Shown here: positions 7,451 through 11,728 of the stretch, piece by piece
Numbering within the stretch: the first letter of the stretch is position 1
How the letters are laid out: each line of letters begins with the position of its first letter
From: B16-G9 sp964455635
GTDB lineage: Bacteria > Bacteroidota > Bacteroidia > Bacteroidales > F082
DNA: 11,728 nt
Reading direction: 5' to 3'
NCBI GenBank assembly: GCA_964455635.1
Contig: CAYVWX010000089.1
Coordinates: 1 to 11,728 of the forward strand
The notes under the pieces: generated by a model
What the model was told of the DNA's origin: nothing
What the model saw: the letters and a program-made list of their open reading frames with translations, nothing else
Database searches by the model: none
Made by a program: the position numbers and the translations under genes

Positions 7451-8734
7451 TTATTTGTATCTTCTTTTGTAAAACCACTGTTCGTTAATAGATAAACCGA
7501 GGGTAAAATTAATAAAACTTTCGCGTAGCAGCCCAAAATTTGTTGTTCCTCTGCTTCTGTATTCGGCACTTAAATTTATGGTTGTTCTGCTTTTCCTCAT
7601 GGGGAATTCTGTTCCAAAGCTTATGCCAAACTCGTTTAATTGATGTCCTCTTAAATTCAAATACGATGTACCGTAATGAAAACCGGCCCGATAGGTCATT
7701 TTTTTAAACAGTGGCGAAAGGGTAGTGTGCTTAGGAGTATATTGGCCTCCAAATGACACTTTCCAGGTGTTGTTAATGGAATCGGAAACACCAAATGCTT
7801 TGAATTTTTCCCACTGTTGAAACTCAATATCCAGGCCGGCCATCCACAAGCCCGTTTTCCGGAAAGTAGCGCCAAAACCTGCCCGCCCGGGGATGACTAC
7901 CGTGCCCTCTTCGTCGGGTAAATAAAAAATAGTGTCTTTATCATAATCCACATCCTGATATCCGCCAAAGAGTGTTTTTCCCAAAGAGGTACGGGTAGCT
8001 TTTGCGTTTGCCAACGGAGCATAAACAGCACCGAGTGTTAACATTTGCCTGTCACCGAAATGGATGTCGTATTGAGCACCGAAGTCATAAACAAAATCAT
8101 GAAGGTCGATGTCTCTAATGGTTCTTGTTCCTAAAATGTTGATGGAGTCGGCAAAATAGATAAGGCTTTTAAACGAACCCAGCCCGAAAGTATAATTAAT
8201 GTTGGCCCCCACCCTGAAGTTTTTAGATACTTTAAAAGCATTGCCCCAGTAAACCTGATTGATACGGCCTTCGCCATCGAGGTTGTTGATAATGTCGGTA
8301 AAATGGTATTGGCTCATATCGACGGTAATATCAATATTGTAACCAATTTCGCTAAACGGCAGCAGTCCGAGGCTTGTTTTCCACCACCGGGTAATGGGAA
8401 AACCCATAAGAATGTAACTAAGGGTAACACTGCTTGAATTTTCGGATTTGTACAGGCTGCTTAATGTTCCGGCTTCGGCCTTGATGCCGGTTTCGAAAAC
8501 AAAAAAGGTTGAGTCGAATACGCCATAGGATGCAGGATTGTTGGGGTTAACATGCCGCGGGTCGGAATAACCCAGTGAAATACCTCCCATCGACTGCGAC
8601 ACGTTGTTTACATTTCTGCCTTTTAAATCACCCAAACCATAATAGGAATAGGGTGAGTTGATACGGTTTTGACTGAATACGGCTAACTGTATCAGTACAA
8701 AAGCCCATAAAATATTTCGTTTGTTAATCTTCAT
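7451..8734 (-). CDS. Outer-membrane beta-barrel protein (FadL/PorV-like appearance)
   Basis: The 427-residue protein has a signal peptide (about 1-21, ending AVFSQ). Next comes an N-terminal stretch, RINSPYSYYGLGDLKG and GISLGYSDPRHVNPNNPASYG, of the kind seen at the start of Bacteroidota FadL/PorV-like barrels. The remainder alternates polar and aromatic residues with turns about every 10-14 positions (for example NFRVGANINYTFGLGSFKS, MTYRAGFHYGTSYLNLRG, TTINLSAEYRSRGTTNFG), as expected for a transmembrane barrel of roughly a dozen strands. It ends in basic residues rather than the usual terminal aromatic. Its ATG overlaps the coaX stop by 11 bases, implying translational coupling. A transport or lipopolysaccharide-related role is only suggested by context; I do not recognise a characterised family member. 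Confidence 0.8.
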   Translation of the reverse strand: MKINKRNILWAFVLIQLAVFSQNRINSPYSYYGLGDLKGRNVNNVSQSMGGISLGYSDPRHVNPNNPASYGVFDSTFFVFETGIKAEAGTLSSLYKSENSSSVTLSYILMGFPITRWWKTSLGLLPFSEIGYNIDITVDMSQYHFTDIINNLDGEGRINQVYWGNAFKVSKNFRVGANINYTFGLGSFKSLIYFADSINILGTRTIRDIDLHDFVYDFGAQYDIHFGDRQMLTLGAVYAPLANAKATRTSLGKTLFGGYQDVDYDKDTIFYLPDEEGTVVIPGRAGFGATFRKTGLWMAGLDIEFQQWEKFKAFGVSDSINNTWKVSFGGQYTPKHTTLSPLFKKMTYRAGFHYGTSYLNLRGHQLNEFGISFGTEFPMRKSRTTINLSAEYRSRGTTNFGLLRESFINFTLGLSINEQWFYKRRYK

Positions 8735-9452
8735 TAAATTTTAGGATTTCTATTAATCCCTGCATTACAATATTTGGGGTTGCAAAGATGCTATTTTTTA
8801 GCTTTTTATCAAAATATTTATAATCGCCGCCGCTAATTATTATTTTTAGCGGGTTGTATTGCTCACAATAGCTGTTAATAATGCCGTTAACTTCGGCTAA
8901 AACACCATTTAAAACACCACTTAAAATAGAGGTTTTGGTGTCGGCACCAATGAGGGGCGGCTCTTCAATATTTTTTATTAACGGCAGTTTGCCGGTAAAA
9001 GTATGCAGGGCTTTAAAACGCATTTGAATACCGGGACTTATTCCTCCTCCGAGGTAAGTTTTATTTTCGGTTACAAGGTCGTAAGTAATGGAGGTGCCTG
9101 CATCAATAACAAGTACATGGTGTCCGGGGAAAATTTTAACGGCTGCCGCCACGGCTGCTATTCTGTCCTTGCCCAGTGTTTGAGGCGTAGCATATTTATT
9201 GTTAAAGGGAAGGGGTGTTGACGGGTTCAGGTTAACATGAAAAAAACGGCTTTCAAGCCAGCTGTCCAGCTCGGGAGGGTAGTCTTTAACGGCCGAAATA
9301 ACAGAGCTTTTAAGGTCGGGGTATTTGTTGTAAAGTTTTTGAAGCGTTTCGATATCTGCCTGCGATGTTTGCTCTGCCACAAGTAATTCATCGTTGTTAA
9401 AAACAGCGAGTTTAACCCATGTATTTCCAATGTCGATGACTAATCGTTGCAT
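8724..9452 (-). CDS. coaX: Type III pantothenate kinase
   Basis: The 242-residue enzyme phosphorylates pantothenate, the first step of coenzyme A synthesis, in the cytoplasm. CoaX uses ATP with high Km, needs a monovalent cation and is not feedback-inhibited by CoA. Visible motifs are the phosphate-binding DIGNTWVK near the N-terminus (from Asp7), TLGKDR (about 92-97), the catalytic Asp117 in VIDAGTS, GGGISPG (135-141) and the late ISGGD. The length is normal for the family. I start it at 9452 and not at the in-frame ATG at 9476, because the latter would add MHFIPNHI before the conserved N-terminus and falls inside the -7 box at 9474-9481. It is the first gene of a five-gene operon and overlaps the next gene by 11 bases. 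Confidence 0.95.
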   Translation of the reverse strand: MQRLVIDIGNTWVKLAVFNNDELLVAEQTSQADIETLQKLYNKYPDLKSSVISAVKDYPPELDSWLESRFFHVNLNPSTPLPFNNKYATPQTLGKDRIAAVAAAVKIFPGHHVLVIDAGTSITYDLVTENKTYLGGGISPGIQMRFKALHTFTGKLPLIKNIEEPPLIGADTKTSILSGVLNGVLAEVNGIINSYCEQYNPLKIIISGGDYKYFDKKLKNSIFATPNIVMQGLIEILKFNED

Positions 9453-9473
9453 AATATGGTTTGGTATAAAGTG

Positions 9474-9502
9474 CAAAAGTACGTTACCTGAGGCATAGCC
9501 AA
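9474..9502 (-). promoter_or_regulatory. Promoter of the coaX-to-CNNM operon
   Basis: On the minus strand TTG (9502-9500) precedes TACTTTTG (9481-9474) by 18 bases, a good fit to the Bacteroidota -33/-7 consensus. Transcription would begin near 9467, leaving a leader of about 15 bases before the coaX ATG at 9452. This site decides the coaX start, since the longer ATG at 9476 would lie upstream of the transcript. No other convincing promoter appears before the four downstream genes. Confidence 0.7.
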
Positions 9503-9530
9503 AAGAAAATTAAATTTTTTTAAAGAAAAA

Positions 9531-9560
9531 TGTGGTTAATAAAAAAATTATCTATCTTTG
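9531..9560 (+). promoter_or_regulatory. Promoter of tRNA-Phe
   Basis: TATCTTTG (9553-9560) is an exact TAnnTTTG -7 box, 16 bases before the mature tRNA 5' end. An imperfect -33 box (TGTGG, from 9531) lies about 18 bases upstream. It is divergent from the coaX promoter, with about 28 bases between the two. Confidence 0.6.
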
Positions 9561-9576
9561 CGCCTCCAAAAAAGGA

Positions 9577-9649
<73 letters not shown>

Positions 9650-9657
9650 CATCTTTT

Positions 9658-9687
9658 AAACCCCGGTAGTTTTATCGGGGTTTTTTT
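9658..9687 (+). terminator. Rho-independent terminator of tRNA-Phe
   Basis: CCCCGGTA (9661-9668), a GTTT loop and TATCGGGG (9673-9680) form an 8-bp stem with one G-T pair, followed by seven T's. The three A's before the stem can pair with the first T's. On the minus strand only a short T-run follows, so it would stop helicase read-through weakly at best. Confidence 0.85.
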
Positions 9688-9771
9688 ATTTGAGGTTGCT
9701 TTTAGTTATCTTTAAACCCGCATACCTTTTTTATTAACGCATTCGTGGCTTTTTCTGCTTTTAACTTGTGA

Positions 9772-9906
9772 AATCGAGGCATCGGCTACGGATGCGACAA
9801 AGAAGTAATAAGGGCGATTAAACTTATGCCCAAATGGAAACCGGGTAAACAACGCGGCAAAAATGTGGCTGTTTTATATAGTTTGCCTGTAAAATTTAAG
9901 TTGTAA
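9772..9906 (+). pseudogene. TonB C-terminal domain remnant
   Basis: The open frame after the in-frame TGA at 9769-9771 reads NRGIGYGCDKEVIRAIKLMP, then KWKPGKQRGKNVAVLYSLPV, then KFKL and a stop (44 residues). This is the C-terminal end of the TonB energy-transducer domain: the RGIG.GCD.E.IR...MPKWKPGKQ.GK.V.V.Y.LPV.F.L pattern is typical of Bacteroidota TonB proteins. The rest of the domain, the membrane anchor and the proline-rich linker are missing. Neither the same frame nor the other two plus-strand frames in 9688-9771 show TonB-like sequence. There is no start codon upstream in frame except the internal ATG within KLMP. It is therefore a decayed gene end, not a working TonB. Its stop codon touches the stop codon of the convergent helicase. 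Confidence 0.78.
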
Positions 9907-11184
9907 CTATCCCTGTTTTTTGCGGTTATACCTTTTATTGCCGGAACCTTTTTTATGGTTTTTACCGTTGCCATTCCCCTTGTGGTTAAAGCGTTTTTTA
10001 CCTCTAAAACGGTTGTCTCCGCCTTTTCTGCCCTCTTTCCATTCAGGCCCTTTGCCCAATTCGGAGGGAAGCGGTAATTTATCAACCTCTTTACCTATTA
10101 AAGCTTCAATGCGGCCAAACTTATACATATCATCTTCGTTGATGAGGGTAATAGCCAGTCCGGTGGAAGCAGCACGAGCCGTACGGCCAACACGGTGTAC
10201 ATAGTCTTCGGCATCGCCGGGAACATCGTAGTTGATAACGATGTCGATATCCTTAATGTCGATACCGCGGCTGAGTACGTCGGTGGCTACCAACACACGG
10301 GTTTGTTTTGAGCGAAAACCACGGAGTACCTCTTCGCGTTTAGCCTGTTCCAAATCGGACGAAATGCCTTCAACACGATATCCGTTGCTTCGCAAGCCGC
10401 GAACAATGTCGTTTACTTTTTTCCTGGTAGAGGTAAAAATAAGAATACTTTTTGCTTCGGGACGCTCGGCAATAAGCACTTTAATCAACGCTGTTTTTTG
10501 AGCCTCATAAACAAGAAAAGCCTCCTGCAGAACACCTTCGGCAGGTTTCGACAAGCCAATGGTAATTTCCACGGGATGTTTCAAAGTTCTGGAGGCGAGT
10601 GTTTTAATTTTAGGCGGCATGGTAGCGCTAAACATGAGTGTCTGTCTGTTTTTGGGCAGATGGGTAATTATTTTTTGAATATCGTCGTAAAAGCCCATGT
10701 CCAACATGCGGTCGGCTTCGTCGAGGATTAAGTATTTAAGGTGTTCAAATTTAACATATCCCATGTTTAAATGTGAGATAAGTTTTCCGGGGGTTGCAAC
10801 TACAATTTCCGAACCGCTTGTAAGTGCCCGTTTTTGTTGTTCCCATTCGGAGCCGGTACCACCCCCATAAATGGCAATGGACTGTGCATTGGTAAAATAG
10901 GAAAACCCCTGTATCTGCTGATCGATTTGCAAAGCCAGCTCGCGGGTGGGAACGATAACCAGCACACGTGTTTTATGCTGCTCTTCCTCCTTCAGCAGCT
11001 CGTTGAGAACCGGAAGGATAAATGCAGCTGTTTTTCCGGTACCCGTTTGCGCACAGGCAATAAGGTCTTTTTTATCTAAAATAGCGGGAATAGCCTGTTC
11101 CTGTATCGGTGTTGCTTCTTCAAAACCCATATAGGAAATAGCCTCCAGTAAGGTATCGGAAAGATTTAATTCTTTAAAATTCAT
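9907..11184 (-). CDS. rhlE: DEAD-box ATP-dependent RNA helicase, RhlE type
   Basis: The 425-residue protein carries every motif of the family in order: F and Q motif GFEEATPIQ (20-28), Walker A AQTGTGKT (45-52), PTREL (79-83), TPGK (131-134), DEAD (155-158), SAT (186-188), LIFTST (248-253), ATDVLSRGID (300-309) and HRVGRTAR (330-337). A basic, Gly/Asn/Lys-rich tail (about 383-425) probably binds RNA non-specifically. Such helicases remodel structured RNA in ribosome assembly and mRNA decay; the exact substrate cannot be read from the sequence. I start it at 11184 because MNFKELNLSD opens the conserved domain. The ATG at 11238 would add a non-conserved 18-residue extension and lies upstream of the -7 box. 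It is transcribed alone, convergent with tRNA-Phe. Confidence 0.94.
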   Translation of the reverse strand: MNFKELNLSDTLLEAISYMGFEEATPIQEQAIPAILDKKDLIACAQTGTGKTAAFILPVLNELLKEEEQHKTRVLVIVPTRELALQIDQQIQGFSYFTNAQSIAIYGGGTGSEWEQQKRALTSGSEIVVATPGKLISHLNMGYVKFEHLKYLILDEADRMLDMGFYDDIQKIITHLPKNRQTLMFSATMPPKIKTLASRTLKHPVEITIGLSKPAEGVLQEAFLVYEAQKTALIKVLIAERPEAKSILIFTSTRKKVNDIVRGLRSNGYRVEGISSDLEQAKREEVLRGFRSKQTRVLVATDVLSRGIDIKDIDIVINYDVPGDAEDYVHRVGRTARAASTGLAITLINEDDMYKFGRIEALIGKEVDKLPLPSELGKGPEWKEGRKGGDNRFRGKKRFNHKGNGNGKNHKKGSGNKRYNRKKQG

Positions 11185-11222
11185 GTTGGAAAAAAGTAAT
11201 GATATACATTTAATAGAAGTTG

Positions 11223-11230
11223 CAAAGGTA
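11223..11230 (-). promoter_or_regulatory. -7 promoter box of the helicase gene
   Basis: On the minus strand TACCTTTG (11230-11223) matches TAnnTTTG and would start transcription near 11216, with a leader of about 32 bases before the ATG at 11184. A TTG at the right distance upstream is not clear; the nearest candidates are too close or too far. The position supports the shorter helicase start. Confidence 0.5.
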
Positions 11231-11379
11231 ATAAACAATTGATACGATGCCCATGAACAACCAATTGGAAAAATTCCGGCGGGAAAAACATCGTGGATTT
11301 AAGGCGGCCATTGAAAATTTTTTTTGATATTAGCAGTTGTAGCCAATGCATAGAAAAAATTCAGTTATAGAAAATAAAT

Positions 11380-11410
11380 TTGGAGAAAGGTAAATTATTA
11401 TTTACTTTTG
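11380..11410 (+). promoter_or_regulatory. Promoter of hicA
   Basis: TTG (11380-11382) and TACTTTTG (11403-11410) are 20 bases apart, one more than the ideal for the Bacteroidota consensus. Transcription would begin near 11417, giving a leader of about 22 bases that includes GAAGGA (11426-11431), a possible weak ribosome-binding site 7 bases before the ATG. The rest of the gap from 11239 to 11379 shows no gene or repeat that I can support. Confidence 0.58.
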
Positions 11411-11438
11411 TATCAAATGTTGGTCGAAGGATTATTAA

Positions 11439-11627
11439 ATGAAGTGTTCAGAATTATTTCGACTACTAAAAAAAGAAGGTTGGTATCCGATTTCACAGAA
11501 AGGTTCACATATTAAAATGAAACACGACCAAAAAGAAGGCGTTATTATTTTCCCAAATCATGGAAGTCAGGAAGTTGGAAAAGGGCTTGAGAAAAAAATT
11601 CTGAAAGACGCAGGAATTAAATCATAA
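11439..11627 (+). CDS. hicA: HicA-type mRNA interferase toxin
   Basis: The 62-residue protein has the compact double-stranded-RNA-binding-like fold of HicA. It begins KCSELFRLLKKEGWY, continues with QKGSHIKMKH, which contains the conserved catalytic His24, and ends KGLEKKILKDAGI. The length is normal and no residue of the core pattern is missing, so it is probably intact. HicA toxins cleave mRNA, causing growth arrest, and are normally encoded with the antitoxin HicB immediately downstream or upstream. Here neither side shows hicB: upstream is the divergent helicase, and a palindromic repeat starts 17 bases after the stop. hicB may be lost, or lie beyond the window. Base use is more A-rich than in the neighbours, consistent with acquisition. 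It has its own promoter. Confidence 0.9.
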   Translation: MKCSELFRLLKKEGWYPISQKGSHIKMKHDQKEGVIIFPNHGSQEVGKGLEKKILKDAGIKS

Positions 11628-11644
11628 ATATTAATGCGATGAAA

Positions 11645-11728
11645 CATTCATGGCGGCAAGTCGTCACACAGATGCATGATTATAAGCTCCGGAGGAGCGA
11701 AATATTTATAGCCTCGGGTGTTAACCCG
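11645..11728 (+). repeat. REP-like palindromic element, right copy (cut by the window end)
   Basis: Read forward: boundary box CATTCATGGCG (11645-11655), ten bases, ACACA with GAT (about 11666-11673), GCATGATTA (11674-11682), small hairpin GCTCC-GGA-GGAGC (11686-11698), AT linker AAATATTTATAG and the start of a large hairpin CGGGT-GTTA-ACCCG (11715-11728). The order and the ten-base spacing inside the boundary match the reverse complement of 69-155. The reading frame from the ATG at 11639 stays open to the window end but translates the repeat, so I do not call it a gene. Confidence 0.7.

Noticed and set aside
9689..9771. Upstream half of the tonB gene in another frame
   Set aside because: All three plus-strand frames were read; none gives TonB-like sequence, so only the C-terminal remnant can be supported.
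9786..10085. Open frame of 99 codons on the minus strand overlapping the helicase end
   Set aside because: It lies out of frame over the helicase C-terminus and antisense to the TonB remnant; its translation shows no family pattern.
10851..10866. GGTACCAC inside the helicase matching the tRNA-Phe 3' end, considered as an attachment-site copy
   Set aside because: Only eight bases match, the site is within conserved coding sequence, and no integrase is present.
11639..11728. Frame open to the window end after hicA, considered as a start of hicB
   Set aside because: It reads MKHSWRQVVTQ and then runs through the palindromic repeat; HicB normally opens with a conserved hydrophobic strand and a YSAYVPDLPGC-like motif, and nothing similar is present.

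Overview
The window looks like chromosomal DNA of a Bacteroidota bacterium, probably a Bacteroidales-type environmental lineage (the rank is inferred). Four things point there. One large surface protease ends in a type IX secretion (T9SS) sorting domain. Promoters read as TTG-N18-20-TAnnTTTG instead of the proteobacterial -35/-10 pair. Clear Shine-Dalgarno sites are mostly absent. The LptC-like protein is a lipoprotein. Base composition is AT-rich and even across the main genes.

Layout. Positions 1-361 hold no gene but are packed with palindromic repeats. Positions 362-4003 (minus) encode a secreted gingipain-like C25 cysteine peptidase with its own promoter. Positions 4142-9452 (minus) form a tightly packed five-gene operon from one promoter at 9474-9502: coaX (type III pantothenate kinase), an outer-membrane beta-barrel protein, a secreted TPR protein, an LptC-like lipoprotein and a CNNM/CorC-type membrane protein with CBS domains. 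Divergent from it is tRNA-Phe(GAA) (9577-9649, plus), with its own promoter and a strong terminator. A 45-codon relic of a TonB C-terminal domain follows (9772-9906, plus), abutting the stop codon of a convergent RhlE-type DEAD-box RNA helicase (9907-11184, minus). Divergent from the helicase is a small hicA toxin gene (11439-11627, plus) with its own promoter and no visible hicB.

How the parts fit. The operon joins coenzyme A synthesis to envelope assembly. LptC points to lipopolysaccharide transport, and the uncharacterised barrel and TPR proteins are candidates for related envelope roles by association only. The C25 peptidase would need T9SS machinery encoded elsewhere.

The most unusual structure is non-coding. 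The two ends of the window carry related REP-like elements in opposite orientation. Each has the same inner boundary boxes (CGCCATGA-10 nt-TGTGT-TAATCATGC type, read in inverse orientation at the two ends), then a small hairpin, an AT linker and a large GC hairpin. The right-hand copy begins 17 bases after the hicA stop, so it occupies the place where hicB would be expected. I found no complete new defence or mobile system in the window.
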